In this document: positions 25,674 through 35,496 of the stretch, piece after piece
Numbering within the stretch: the first letter of the stretch is position 1
How the letters are laid out: every line of letters begins with the position of its first letter
From: Saccharibacillus kuerlensis DSM 22868
GTDB taxonomy: Bacteria; Bacillota; Bacilli; Paenibacillales; Paenibacillaceae
DNA: 64,000 bases
Assembly: GCF_000378145.1 (NCBI RefSeq)
Contig: NZ_KB899282.1
Location: forward strand, 62,001 to 126,000
Direction: 5' to 3'
Notes under the pieces: model-generated
Told to the model about the DNA's origin: nothing
The model's input: the letters and a program-made list of their open reading frames with translations, nothing else
Database searches by the model: none
Program-made: the position numbers and the translations under genes

Positions 25674-27056
25674 ATGATGATCGATACTGTGATGTGGAGC
25701 CGGCTCGTTACCGGGTTAACGCTGTCGTTCCACGTTATTTTCGCTACAATCGGAGTCGCGATTCCGTTGATGATCTCCATCGCCGAATTCGTGGGCATCC
25801 GCAAAAAAGACTCTCACTATACACTTATGGCCAAACGATGGACCCGGGGCTTCGTTATCTCCGTTGCGGTCGGAGTCGTCACCGGCACCGCTATCGCGCT
25901 GCAGCTGGCACTCGTCTGGCCGAACTTCATGCAGATGGCGGGTAATGTTATTGCGCTGCCGCTGTTTATGGAAGTGTTCGCGTTCTTTTTTGAAGCGATC
26001 TTCCTCGGCATTTACTTGTACACCTGGGATCGCTTCCGCAATCCGTACCTGCACTGGCTGCTGACTGTACCTGTCGTGCTGGGAGCGGCCATGTCCGCGT
26101 TCTTCATCACTTCGGTCAACGGCTTCATGAACCAACCGGCAGGCTTCCTGTTCGAAGCAGGCCAGTTTACGGCGGTAAATCCGCTGCAGGCAATGTTCAA
26201 TGAAGCAACGCCGTCCAAAGTGTTCCACGTACTGGCTTCCGCGTACATGACCGGAGCCGCACTGCTGGCCGCTATCGCTGCGTTTTCGATCCTTAAAAAA
26301 GGCGTAACGGACTATGCCAAAAAAGGACTCAAGCTGATGATGGGCGTCCTGCTGCTGTTCAGCTTCCTGACCGCACTTGCGGGCGACGTATCGGCCAAGT
26401 TCCTCGCGGAGCACCAGCCGGAGAAGCTCGCCGCCGCCGAATGGCATTTCAAAACGGAACAAGGCGCCGACCTGATCTTCCTCGGCTGGCTGAACGCCGA
26501 ACGCGAGATCATGGGCGCGCTGCATATTCCGAATGCGCTCAGCTTCCTGGCCTTCAGCGACTTTAACGCGGAAGTGACGGGACTGGACGAGTTCCCGCTC
26601 GACGAACAGCCTCCGCTGCTCGTGCATTATCTGTTCGATGCCATGGTCGGCGTTGGATTCACCCTGCTGGCTGTCTCGGCCTTATTCTTCCTGCTTCTAC
26701 TGCTCAAAAAAAGGGTCGAGCTCAACCGCTGGATGCTGCGTGTGATCGTGTTCGGCGCGCCGCTCGCATTCCTCGGCGTCGAACTAGGCTGGTTCTACGC
26801 GGAAATCGGGCGGCAGCCATGGATGATCCGGGGCTATATGCGGGTCGAGGAAGCCGCCACGACTTCGCCGAGCATTGTGATTCTGTTCTTCGTGTTCCTC
26901 ACGCTGTATATTCTGCTCGGTACGATGTGCGCCGTCGTTCTGCGCCGGCTGTTCCGCGACAATCCAGCCGAAGTTGAACTGGAGAAAGCCGCTCAGGCTC
27001 AACAAGACGCGCTGCAGGATGAACAGACGAAGAAAGAAGGTGATCCGGTATCATGA
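25674..27056 (+). CDS. cydA: Cytochrome bd-type quinol oxidase subunit I
   Basis: 460 residues, about nine helices. It contains the N-terminal SFHVIFATIG segment (haem-ligand His), GNVIALPLFMEVFAFFFEAIFLG and the family signature GWFYAEIGRQPW; the quinol loop is short. It resembles the YthA/CIO-like branch. The enzyme oxidises menaquinol and reduces O2 with high affinity. The chosen ATG 25674 has AAGGGG 9 nt upstream; an in-frame TTG at 25653 is disfavoured. It overlaps cydB by 4 bp, the first of four coupled genes behind a Rex site. Confidence 0.92.
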   Translation: MMIDTVMWSRLVTGLTLSFHVIFATIGVAIPLMISIAEFVGIRKKDSHYTLMAKRWTRGFVISVAVGVVTGTAIALQLALVWPNFMQMAGNVIALPLFMEVFAFFFEAIFLGIYLYTWDRFRNPYLHWLLTVPVVLGAAMSAFFITSVNGFMNQPAGFLFEAGQFTAVNPLQAMFNEATPSKVFHVLASAYMTGAALLAAIAAFSILKKGVTDYAKKGLKLMMGVLLLFSFLTALAGDVSAKFLAEHQPEKLAAAEWHFKTEQGADLIFLGWLNAEREIMGALHIPNALSFLAFSDFNAEVTGLDEFPLDEQPPLLVHYLFDAMVGVGFTLLAVSALFFLLLLLKKRVELNRWMLRVIVFGAPLAFLGVELGWFYAEIGRQPWMIRGYMRVEEAATTSPSIVILFFVFLTLYILLGTMCAVVLRRLFRDNPAEVELEKAAQAQQDALQDEQTKKEGDPVS

Positions 27057-28066
27057 GCTACGAAATTCTCGGCATCTCAGTCCTATGGATTTTCTTGTAT
27101 GGCTATCTAATTGTTGCTTCGATTGATTTCGGCGCCGGCTTCTTCGCCTTTTATGCGCGCCTTACGGGCAAAGATCATCTGATCAATCGGCTGATCTCCC
27201 GCTATCTGTCGCCGGTCTGGGAAATTACGAATGTCTTTTTCGTCTTCTTTTTCGTCGGTCTGATCGGATTTTTCCCAGATGCAGCGCATTATTACGGTTC
27301 GGCACTGCTCGTTCCGGGCAGCATCGCCATTATTCTGCTCGCGATCCGCGGTTCGTTCTATGCGTTCGAGAACTACGGGTCCAAGAAAAATATCGTCTTC
27401 CTGTTCCTCTACGGCGCGACCGGCCTGCTCATTCCGGCCTCACTGTCCGTGGCGCTCGTGCTGTCTGAAGGCGGCTTTATTACAGAAAATAACGGCATCG
27501 TCACGCTCGATTATTTGGAGCTGTTCACGAGCCCACTCGCCTGGAGCATCGTCGGTCTTGCGCTCACGTCGATCCTGTTTATCAGTGCGTCGTTCCTGGC
27601 CTTCTATGCATCGCGGGCAGACGACAAGCCGGCGCTGGAACTGATGCGCGGCTACGCCCTGTTCTGGAGCACGCCGACCATCATCGCCGCGTTTACGTCC
27701 GTTTTGTATCTGAGTCAGCATAACAACCGGCATTTCCAGAACATGATGGATCTGTGGTGGCTGCTCGGGCTGTCGGTCGTCTTTTTCCTAATCGTGCTGT
27801 GGCTGCTGTTCAAAGGCCGTGCTTACGGCTGGGCGTTTATCGGTCTGATGCTGCAGTTCCTGTGCGCCTTTTTCGCTTACGGGATCGGACATTATCCGTA
27901 TATCCTTGATCCGTACATCACGATCCAGGGAGGAGCGACACAGGAAGCGATGGGTATCGCGCTCGTCGTCGTCTTTATAGCCGGACTGCTGCTGCTCATT
28001 CCGTCGCTTGCTCTGGTGTTCCGGTTGTTCCTGTTCGATGCGGATTACGTTAAAGGCAAAAAATAA
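27053..28066 (+). CDS. cydB: Cytochrome bd-type quinol oxidase subunit II
   Basis: 337 residues, about eight to nine helices, with CydB signatures IVASIDFGAGFFAFYAR in the first helix region and SPVWEITNVFFVFFFVG. It pairs with CydA and has no haem ligands of its own. The ATG overlaps the cydA stop (ATGA), and cydD follows after 14 bp. Length and sequence fit the YthB-like type. Confidence 0.92.
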   Translation: MSYEILGISVLWIFLYGYLIVASIDFGAGFFAFYARLTGKDHLINRLISRYLSPVWEITNVFFVFFFVGLIGFFPDAAHYYGSALLVPGSIAIILLAIRGSFYAFENYGSKKNIVFLFLYGATGLLIPASLSVALVLSEGGFITENNGIVTLDYLELFTSPLAWSIVGLALTSILFISASFLAFYASRADDKPALELMRGYALFWSTPTIIAAFTSVLYLSQHNNRHFQNMMDLWWLLGLSVVFFLIVLWLLFKGRAYGWAFIGLMLQFLCAFFAYGIGHYPYILDPYITIQGGATQEAMGIALVVVFIAGLLLLIPSLALVFRLFLFDADYVKGKK

Positions 28067-28080
28067 GGAGGAGATCGGGT

Positions 28081-29997
28081 ATGAAAAAAAGCAAAACCGG
28101 ACGCGGCCGTCAAAAAAGCGGACTTCTGCCCGAACTGATGGCCGCGCATCAAAAACGGACACTTCTGATTCGGCTGTTGTCGCTGGCACTCGGAGCTGCA
28201 ACGATCGGACAAGCTGTGCTGTTGGCTCAAGCGGTGCAGCGTATTTTCGTGGAGAAAGCGGCCCCGGCTTCGCTGATCGCCGTGTTCGCGCTGCTGCTTG
28301 GCGTCATGGCGGTGCGCACGCTGCTGGCTCACGCCAACGGACGGATCGGACTGCGGATCGCGGCGGACGCCAAAAAAGAACTGCGTGCGCGGCTGCTCCG
28401 CACCCTTGCCGCCAATCCGCTGATCACTGCACGGCAGGGACAGACGGGCGGCAAAGTCAGTCTCGCGCTCGATACGGTGGACGAAGCGGACGGTTACTTT
28501 AGCCAGTACACGCCGAAAATGATCGAAGCTTCGATCATTCCGCTGCTGATCCTGATCGCCGTCTTTATTTTGCATGTGCCGTCGGGCTTGATTTTACTGT
28601 TTACAGCTCCCTTCATTCCGCTGTTCATGGCGCTCATCGGCATCCAGACCAAACACAAATCGGAAGAGAAATTCGAACAGCTCGCCCGCTTCTCGGGCAC
28701 GTTTCTCGACTCGCTCCAAGGGCTGGTGACACTGAAGCTGTTCGGGCGGGCCAAGCGGCAGGAGCGGGAGATCGAACGCAGCAGCCTGTCTTACCGCGAC
28801 GCGACGATGGACATTTTACGGGTCGCATTCACCAATACGTTCGCGCTGGAGACGATTGTGATGCTGGGTATCGGAATCGTGGCGCTTGAACTTGCCCTTC
28901 AGCTCGTCGTGTTCAAGAACATGCAGTTCCATACTGCTTTTCTGATTCTGCTGCTCGTGCCTGAATTTTATAACCTGCTCAAAAATATGGGTACAGCCTT
29001 TCACGGCGGACGCACCAGTCTCGGCGCGATCCGCAACATCGAACTCACTTTGGCGGAAAACGGCATCAGAGAGACGCAAACCGCTGGACAGAGCGACAAC
29101 CAATCGGTGAGGGGTAACACGGTGACAGGCAGCACAATGATGGGCAGCACGGTGACGAGCGACGTAGACGCGGCTTCGGACCTTGGGGCAAGCCGCGGGG
29201 ACCAGACGCCGGCCTTCGCTGCAAGCCAAGAGGATTCGGTTCCGGAGAAATCGTTCCCCCCTGCGATCGAACTGAGTGAGCTCTCTTTCCATTACGGGTC
29301 GGACGCCTTCACGCTGAATGCTGGTTCTCTGCTTATCGAGCCCGGGCAGCAGATTGCAATCGTAGGTAAAAGCGGTTCCGGCAAGACAACGCTGCTGCAT
29401 CTGATCGCCGGACTGCTGCCTCCTTCGTCCGGCGAAGTTCGGATTGCGGGCCGCGCATTGACGCAGGCAAGCGAAGACGACTGGTTCAAGCACGTCACTT
29501 ATATTACGCAGCATCCGTACATCTTTGCCGGAACGGTTGCGGAAAATATCGCGATCGGCACCGACCGCGACGTCTCGCGGACGGAGATCGTTCAAGCGGC
29601 CGAAGCGGCAGGATTGTCTGCGCTCGCGGCCGAGCTTGAACATGGCTACGATACGATCGTCGGCGACGGCGGACGTGGACTGTCAGGAGGCGAGAAGCAG
29701 CGTCTAGCACTGGCCCGAGCTTTTCTAAAGCGCCCGTCCGTACTGCTGTTCGACGAACCGACGGTCGGACTCGACCTACACACGGAACGGATTCTAATGC
29801 AGGCGATTGCCGAACTGTCGCAGCAGGCGACCGTCATCACGATTGCCCATCGCCTCCACACGATCCGGCAGGCGGACCGCATTTTATTTATGGAACAAGG
29901 CCGACTGATCGGCAGCGGCAGTCATGAAGAACTGCTGGATACGCTGCCGCCTTATGCACAGATGGTCGAGATTCAGCGAAAGGGGATCACAACATGA
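28081..29997 (+). CDS. cydD: ABC exporter subunit for cytochrome bd assembly
   Basis: 638 residues: a six-helix ABC exporter domain (~20-325), a low-complexity Ser/Thr/Asp-rich insert (~338-390) and a nucleotide-binding domain with Walker A GKSGSGKTT, signature LSGGEKQRLALARA and Walker B VLLFDEPT. CydDC exports thiols/haem-related cargo needed to assemble cytochrome bd (family knowledge). GGAGGAG lies 8 nt before the ATG. It overlaps cydC by 4 bp. The interdomain insert is longer than usual and its DNA is visibly repetitive (GGTAACACGGTGACAGG-like runs). Confidence 0.9.
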   Translation: MKKSKTGRGRQKSGLLPELMAAHQKRTLLIRLLSLALGAATIGQAVLLAQAVQRIFVEKAAPASLIAVFALLLGVMAVRTLLAHANGRIGLRIAADAKKELRARLLRTLAANPLITARQGQTGGKVSLALDTVDEADGYFSQYTPKMIEASIIPLLILIAVFILHVPSGLILLFTAPFIPLFMALIGIQTKHKSEEKFEQLARFSGTFLDSLQGLVTLKLFGRAKRQEREIERSSLSYRDATMDILRVAFTNTFALETIVMLGIGIVALELALQLVVFKNMQFHTAFLILLLVPEFYNLLKNMGTAFHGGRTSLGAIRNIELTLAENGIRETQTAGQSDNQSVRGNTVTGSTMMGSTVTSDVDAASDLGASRGDQTPAFAASQEDSVPEKSFPPAIELSELSFHYGSDAFTLNAGSLLIEPGQQIAIVGKSGSGKTTLLHLIAGLLPPSSGEVRIAGRALTQASEDDWFKHVTYITQHPYIFAGTVAENIAIGTDRDVSRTEIVQAAEAAGLSALAAELEHGYDTIVGDGGRGLSGGEKQRLALARAFLKRPSVLLFDEPTVGLDLHTERILMQAIAELSQQATVITIAHRLHTIRQADRILFMEQGRLIGSGSHEELLDTLPPYAQMVEIQRKGITT

Positions 29998-31745
29998 GCG
30001 AATTTTCCCTCTTTTTCAGAGCGATGCTCAAAGAGCGAAAAGACATTTTATTGTCGATTCTCGGCGGCTTTCTGGCCGGTATCGCCGGAGTCGTGCTGTT
30101 CTCGGCCAGCGGCTATCTGATCGCGAAGACGGTCTTCGTGCCGCCGCTGTATACGCTGATTCTGCTTACCTCGCTGGTCAAAATACTCGGCCTGGTACGC
30201 GCCGCAAGCCGCTACGGGGAACGGCTGTTTTCACACCGGGCCACCTTTTCCCTGCTGAGCCGTCTGCGGACCGACTTTTTCGCCAGACTGGTCCCGCTTG
30301 CGCCCGGCATTCTGAACCGCAAGCGCAGCGGCGATCTACTCGCGCGAATCGTCGGCGATATCGAGAGCCTGCAGTTCTACTTCCTGCGCGTCGCATACCC
30401 GCCGATCATCGTTGTGTCGGTCTTTCTCGCTACAGTTCTGTTTGCTTCCTTCTTCTCGATCTGGATTGCGCTGCTGCTTATGCTCGGCATGCTGATCACG
30501 GCATTCGCCGTTCCCGCCTTTGTGCGGATCGGGCAGCACAAAACAGACGGCCGGGTACGCCGGCAGCGCGCCGCCCTGTCCTCGGAAACGACGGAACTGC
30601 TGTACGGCTTCATCGATCTCAAAGTGTATGGCCGGCTGCAGCAGTGTGAACAAGCTCTGCTCGCCGCTTCCGGCGAACTGACGGAAGCCCAGCAGTCGGA
30701 TGCGCTGCATCTGCTGCGCGGGCAGTCGCTGCACAGCTTCGTTACGTTCTTCGTTTCCTGGGGTGTGCTTGTGCTCGGCGCCTTCCTTATCGCAAATGGC
30801 TCGATGGCCGGCGTATTTCTCGCCATGCTCATCATGGCTTCAATGACCGTGTTTGACGAGTCGGCAGCCTTGGCAACCTTACCCGCCTACAAGCGGGACA
30901 GCGCCTTCGCCGCCAATCGGCTGGGCGAAACGTTCGCCGCTGCGGAATCAAACACCGACGGCAAAGCGGATTCGAAGCCCGCGGCGAAGCTTGAGCGGGA
31001 CGCAGCCGTATCCGTCGAACTGGACAATGTCCATTTCCGGTACGCCGAAGACTGGCGGCCTGTGCTGAGCGGCGTGTCGCTTCAATTCGAAGCCGGGTCC
31101 AAGACGGCGATCGTCGGCCCGAGCGGTTCGGGCAAGACGAGCATTTTGGAGCTGATCCTCAAGCTGCACGCGCCGACGGAAGGCCGGATTGTCTTGAACG
31201 GCACGCCGATCGGCGAGCTGGATGCGGAAGATCTGTGGAGCCGAACAAACGTAGTGCTTCAAGCCGGTCATTTTTTCCGCGGTACGGTTCGGGACAATCT
31301 GCTGCTTGAAGACGATAGCCGAAGTGAGCAAGAACTTCTGAACGTGCTGGAACAGGTCAATTTACCGGGTAAACGGCTGGACGATCTCATACTGGAAAAA
31401 GGCGAGAATTTGTCGGACGGTGAAAAGCAGCGGCTGGCAATCGCCCGCGCGCTGCTCAAAAGCGGCAGATTGTGGCTGCTTGACGAGCCGACTTCCTCGC
31501 TGGACTACGTGACCGAACGCCGTGTGCTTGAAGCGATGCTGGAGCGGGCGAAGGACGACACACTTGTCATGGTCTGCCACCGCCTCGCCGGACTTGAGCG
31601 GATGGACCAGATCGTCGTTGTAGACCGGGGGGTCATCGTGGAGACTGGCACATACGATCAGCTGATGCAGATCCGGGGTTATTTCTACGAAATGAAGCAG
31701 ATCGAACGACAAATGATCGGATCGTTCGACGATGCCGAAGCCTGA
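29994..31745 (+). CDS. cydC: ABC exporter subunit for cytochrome bd assembly
   Basis: 583 residues: a six-helix exporter domain then a nucleotide-binding domain with Walker A GPSGSGKTS, Walker B LWLLDEPTS and signature LSDGEKQRLAIARA. The signature has Asp where the consensus has Gly (LSGGE), while the CydD partner keeps LSGGE, so the two ATP sites may be unequal. Last gene of cydABDC, joined to cydD by an ATGA overlap and followed by a terminator at 31845. Confidence 0.9.
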   Translation: MSEFSLFFRAMLKERKDILLSILGGFLAGIAGVVLFSASGYLIAKTVFVPPLYTLILLTSLVKILGLVRAASRYGERLFSHRATFSLLSRLRTDFFARLVPLAPGILNRKRSGDLLARIVGDIESLQFYFLRVAYPPIIVVSVFLATVLFASFFSIWIALLLMLGMLITAFAVPAFVRIGQHKTDGRVRRQRAALSSETTELLYGFIDLKVYGRLQQCEQALLAASGELTEAQQSDALHLLRGQSLHSFVTFFVSWGVLVLGAFLIANGSMAGVFLAMLIMASMTVFDESAALATLPAYKRDSAFAANRLGETFAAAESNTDGKADSKPAAKLERDAAVSVELDNVHFRYAEDWRPVLSGVSLQFEAGSKTAIVGPSGSGKTSILELILKLHAPTEGRIVLNGTPIGELDAEDLWSRTNVVLQAGHFFRGTVRDNLLLEDDSRSEQELLNVLEQVNLPGKRLDDLILEKGENLSDGEKQRLAIARALLKSGRLWLLDEPTSSLDYVTERRVLEAMLERAKDDTLVMVCHRLAGLERMDQIVVVDRGVIVETGTYDQLMQIRGYFYEMKQIERQMIGSFDDAEA

Positions 31746-31762
31746 ACGTATGCAGAGAAACC

Positions 31763-31801
31763 AAAAACTCCTGCGGCGAATCGGCGATTCGCTGCAGGAG
31801 T
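31763..31801 (-). terminator. Terminator of the Na+/H+ antiporter gene
   Basis: ACTCCTGCGGCGAATCG pairs with CGATTCGCTGCAGGAGT (one mismatch). The T-run (TTTTTGG) is on the minus strand, so it stops leftward transcripts before they enter cydC. Confidence 0.85.
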
Positions 31802-31844
31802 ATGCGTGAAGGTAAGGGGCATTCACCGGGCATCCGGCTCACCG

Positions 31845-31878
31845 AACGTACCGTCCATAAAGGGCGGTACGTTTTTTT
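31845..31878 (+). terminator. Terminator of the cydABDC operon
   Basis: AACGTACCGTCC pairs with GGGCGGTACGTT around a 5-nt loop, followed by a run of T. It forms a convergent pair with the hairpin at 31763. Confidence 0.88.
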
Positions 31879-31932
31879 GTCTTTCCTGTTGTGTCTTCTT
31901 GTTGTATCTTCCTTTTTGTCTTTCCCTTTAAC

Positions 31933-33972
31933 TCAATGCCCAAAATTCTCTTCCTCCGGCACATCCGTCTCCAGATACCGGATAAACTGCCGCAGGCGGC
32001 CGGCGAGGTCACGGGAGATCTCGCCCTTTTCAAACAGCCGCTGCACATGGTCGCGCTGTTCCTGAATGGCGGCGAGACGCTCCTGCATCCGGTGCTCACG
32101 CTCTTCCCGTTCCTCTTCGGTCTCCTCATCCGGCAGGCCGAAGCTTGCTTTGCCCAAGCGACCGATCAATTGATTGTAACCGTCGATCAACCGCTTGGCT
32201 TCCGCCCGGTTTTCATCGCTTGTCCGCTTCTCGATCGCTTCGATGGCGGATTGGGCCATGCGGGTCTTCGCAGTCTGCAGTGAGCAGAATGCCTGCTTGT
32301 TCTTCAGCTCGCCGCGACGGTTGCGAGCGAACAGTGCGGCGGCGAATCGGCCGATATCCGCAGCTGGCGTAGCGACTCTCGCTTCCAGGCGGCCCGGAAT
32401 ATTTTCCTCGATCCGGCTCAGATGCTCGAACAGCGGCGTTGCTTCTTCTTGATCGACCTCGCCGTTCTGTACCATCTTGCTCAATTCGCGGCGCTGTGCA
32501 CGGATACCCGCGTACATGAGATCCGCTTCGCGGCGGGGCGCTTCGGGATCGGCGGCATAGGCATTGGTCGCCTCCTCCATCCGCTGCAAATACTTCGTAA
32601 AATCCTGAATTTCCGAAGCTGCAACAGAACGGCCTTCGTCCAAGTCCTCCTGCCCAAGGCGCTGAGCGATCGCACTCAAAATCCGGCGTTTGAGCGGCTG
32701 CTCACTTTTTGGTGATTCTGCCTGTTCATTGCCGGAGATCATTGGCAGCAGGATGCTGCCGGCCAGCAGTGTGAACAGGATAACCCCTGCGGCTAGGAAC
32801 AGGATTAGATTGCGTTCAGGAAACGCTGTTCCGCCGGCAAGCATCAGCGGAATCGAGAAAGCACCGGCCAGTGTAACGGCTCCGCGGACACCGGACAGCG
32901 CAGTCTGCACTGCAGCTTTGAACAATGGAATGCCTGTCCGTCCTGCTCCGCTGCCGTGATTGGTCGACAGCCAATAGACATAGATCCAGACAAAGCGCAG
33001 TACGATCAGCCCGACGGAGATCCAGGTCACATGCCAAAGCGCGCCCCAGCTGCTGACAGCTGGATCTGCGAAAATAGCGCCTAGTACTTCCGGCAGCTGC
33101 AGACCGAGCAGAACAAAGACAAGACCGTTCAATACGTACAGAAAGACCGACCAGGTACTGCTGGACACTACCTGCAGCTTAACTCGTACCGATTCGGCAC
33201 GATCACGCTCGATTGCGTGTACAACCCCGCCCGATACGGCTGCCAGAATGCCTGACAAGCCAAGATGCTCGGCGACCAGATACAGTACAAACGGAGTCAC
33301 CAGCTGGATCAGCACGTGCAGCGTCTCGTCTTCCATTCCGAATCGGCGCAGGAAGACCCGAATCCGGATAATGACGAAGGCAAGTGCAGCACCGACCAGC
33401 AGGCCGCCGACCGCGATGAGCACAAAGCTGAGCGAAGCTTGATAAATTGAAAAAGTTCCCGTAACCGCGGCCGCAACCGCGAATTTGAACGCAACCAAGC
33501 CGGATGCATCATTGACGAGCGCTTCGCCTTCCAATAGACGCATAATATCTTTCGGCAGCTTGATCCGCCCGGCCAGCGAGCCGACGGCAACCGCGTCTGT
33601 CGGCGACAGGATAGCCGCCAATGCAAAGGCAGCAGCCAGCGGAATGGACGGAATGACCCAGTGGATCAAATAGCCGAACATAATAACGGTAACGAACACG
33701 AGTCCAAGCGCCAGCAGCAGAATCGGCGCTCGCAGATTCCACAGTTCTTGACGGGGCGTCATCCGTCCGTCATTGAACAGCAGCGGAGCGATAAACAAGA
33801 CCAGGAACAGCTCCGGTTCCAGCGGCACATGAAGATGCGGCGGGAGAATTTGGGCCATGACGCCGAGACCGATCTGAACTAATGGTACGGGGATAAAAGG
33901 CAGAAATCGGTTGATCACGTTTGAGAGTCCGATGATCGCAAGCATGACCAGGATACTGATAAAAAGCTCCAT
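31933..33972 (-). CDS. CPA1-family Na+(K+)/H+ antiporter
   Basis: 679 residues. About 12 helices up to residue ~420 carry the CPA1 core: LFIAPLLFNDG, AAILSPTDAVAVGSLAG and the ion-binding LEGEALVNDASGLVAFK. A cytoplasmic tail of ~250 residues is charged and helical (coiled-coil-like, e.g. EETEEEREEREHRMQERL). The architecture fits NhaP/YvgP (NhaK) exchangers for Na+/K+ and pH homeostasis. An AAGGAG site lies about 10 nt before the ATG. Single gene with its own terminator. Confidence 0.88.
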   Translation of the reverse strand: MELFISILVMLAIIGLSNVINRFLPFIPVPLVQIGLGVMAQILPPHLHVPLEPELFLVLFIAPLLFNDGRMTPRQELWNLRAPILLLALGLVFVTVIMFGYLIHWVIPSIPLAAAFALAAILSPTDAVAVGSLAGRIKLPKDIMRLLEGEALVNDASGLVAFKFAVAAAVTGTFSIYQASLSFVLIAVGGLLVGAALAFVIIRIRVFLRRFGMEDETLHVLIQLVTPFVLYLVAEHLGLSGILAAVSGGVVHAIERDRAESVRVKLQVVSSSTWSVFLYVLNGLVFVLLGLQLPEVLGAIFADPAVSSWGALWHVTWISVGLIVLRFVWIYVYWLSTNHGSGAGRTGIPLFKAAVQTALSGVRGAVTLAGAFSIPLMLAGGTAFPERNLILFLAAGVILFTLLAGSILLPMISGNEQAESPKSEQPLKRRILSAIAQRLGQEDLDEGRSVAASEIQDFTKYLQRMEEATNAYAADPEAPRREADLMYAGIRAQRRELSKMVQNGEVDQEEATPLFEHLSRIEENIPGRLEARVATPAADIGRFAAALFARNRRGELKNKQAFCSLQTAKTRMAQSAIEAIEKRTSDENRAEAKRLIDGYNQLIGRLGKASFGLPDEETEEEREEREHRMQERLAAIQEQRDHVQRLFEKGEISRDLAGRLRQFIRYLETDVPEEENFGH

Positions 33973-34013
33973 TCAGCATTTGCTCCTTTTCAAGTAGAGT
34001 AGATTGCTTATTG

Positions 34014-35369
34014 TTAAGGCAAACGGCCGGCAGACTCCCGCGCAATTTCTTCGGCAACGGCCGCGACACCGCCGGGAATATCTTCTTCGCGCACGCCAGA
34101 GACGTTCAGCTTAATCATTGCTTTCGCCTGAAATCCGGTCAAGTAATGGCTGTTGGCACTTTCTACGCGTACAGAGCGGCTGTGCAGCCGCCTGATTACG
34201 CGCGGCAGCACAGCCGGGACCTGCGGCAGCAGATGCGTCAGGATACCGCCGGGCGAAGGCAGCGGTCCGCTGAAGACGCCGGGGTGAGCTGCACTAGCCT
34301 CACGGATCGCTTCGCTCAGCAGGTTTGAGCGCCGCAAATAGCAGCCGCGTATTTTGTCCCGATGCCGATCGAACATGCCGCTCTTCAAATACAGCTCCAG
34401 CGCAGCCTGAGACAGCATCGAGCTGTCGATATCAAGCAGCTGCTTATAGCGCCTGAATGAGTCAGCCAGCTCGCGAGGCAGTACGGCGGCACCGACCCGA
34501 AGACCTGGGAACAGAATTTTCGAGTAACTTTTTAAATAAATCGTCCGCTCTTCTCTATCGTAAGCATACAGAGGATCGGCTTTGGCGTCCTGTTCGAGAT
34601 CCGCCATATAATCGTCTTCCACTACATACACACCGTATCGAATCGCAAGTTCCGCTATGGCTTCCTTCTGTTTCCGGGTAAACGAGCCGCCCAGCGGATT
34701 ATGGTAACGGGGAATGGTGTAGAAAAATTTGATCGCTCCGCTTCGAAACAGATGTTCCAGCTCGTTCAGATCGATTCCGTTCGCATCGCGCCGGATACCC
34801 ATCGCCGGGATACCATGCGCTTCCAGATAAGCCTTGAACAGCGGATAGCTTGGCTGCTCGATCAGGATCGTACGCTTGCCATCCGGAAAAGGCATGGCAG
34901 CGAGCAGCGTCAGCGCCTGCTGCACACCGGAAGTAATAAAAATTCGCTCGGTTTCCGCAAACACCTGATAGCCGGCCAAGTGACGCTGCATTTCCTTGAT
35001 CAGCGTCGGCAGGCCCTGCGGCGTTCCATAGATGAACAGATCGTTCCGGTAAGTGTCGATCGCCTTGTTCAGACAGTGCTGAAAATCCAGATACGGAAAA
35101 ATATCGGGATCCGGGGCTGAATGAACGAAGTCGATCATTTGTCGAGGCTGCTCCTCCTGCTCCTTACGTCCAAGCACATAATAGCCGCTCTTTGCCGAAG
35201 CATAAATCAGATGCATTCGTTCCAGCTCGGAGAGCGCACGGATCACGGTGCTTTTGCTGCAGGCATAACGTTCCGACAAGATCCGGATTGAAGGAATTCG
35301 GTCCCCTTCCTTGAACGACCTCGCAATCATGCGCTCCAATTCATTCAGCAGTCCCATGTACTTGTACAT
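34014..35369 (-). CDS. MocR/PdxR-type GntR regulator with aminotransferase domain
   Basis: 451 residues: an N-terminal GntR winged helix (~1-70, with RIPSIRILSERYACSKSTV) fused to a fold-type-I aminotransferase-like domain binding PLP; the Schiff-base Lys is in YLKSYSKILFPGLRVG. Such MocR proteins sense PLP with an amino acid or amine and control a divergent gene. Here the divergent target is the EamA exporter at 35497. GAGGAGG lies 7 nt before ATG 35369, which is preferred over the longer frame to 35435. A perfect 18-bp palindrome lies just upstream. Confidence 0.88.
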   Translation of the reverse strand: MYKYMGLLNELERMIARSFKEGDRIPSIRILSERYACSKSTVIRALSELERMHLIYASAKSGYYVLGRKEQEEQPRQMIDFVHSAPDPDIFPYLDFQHCLNKAIDTYRNDLFIYGTPQGLPTLIKEMQRHLAGYQVFAETERIFITSGVQQALTLLAAMPFPDGKRTILIEQPSYPLFKAYLEAHGIPAMGIRRDANGIDLNELEHLFRSGAIKFFYTIPRYHNPLGGSFTRKQKEAIAELAIRYGVYVVEDDYMADLEQDAKADPLYAYDREERTIYLKSYSKILFPGLRVGAAVLPRELADSFRRYKQLLDIDSSMLSQAALELYLKSGMFDRHRDKIRGCYLRRSNLLSEAIREASAAHPGVFSGPLPSPGGILTHLLPQVPAVLPRVIRRLHSRSVRVESANSHYLTGFQAKAMIKLNVSGVREEDIPGGVAAVAEEIARESAGRLP

Positions 35370-35387
35370 TCGTACGCCTCCTCGCTC

Positions 35388-35405
35388 ATCTGTACCGGTA
35401 CAGAT
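35388..35405. promoter_or_regulatory. Perfect 18-bp palindromic operator between MocR and EamA genes
   Basis: ATCTGTACCGGTACAGAT is a perfect palindrome 19 bp before the MocR start. Its right half continues as TACAGATCAC (35399-35408), which is repeated exactly at 35477-35486 just before the EamA start. A palindrome plus a distant direct half-site fits the usual two-site binding of MocR dimers. Confidence 0.7.
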
Positions 35406-35496
35406 CACAATTATAGATATTGTAACACTATACATGCCCCTTTAGAATAAAGAGGCAGCTGCGGCCGCGTCGCTCATTACAGATCACGAAGGTGGA

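Noticed and set aside
25716-26627. 303-codon minus-strand frame opposite cydA
   Set aside because: Rich in Gln, His and Arg as expected for the reverse frame of a membrane protein gene; no family, no ribosome site.
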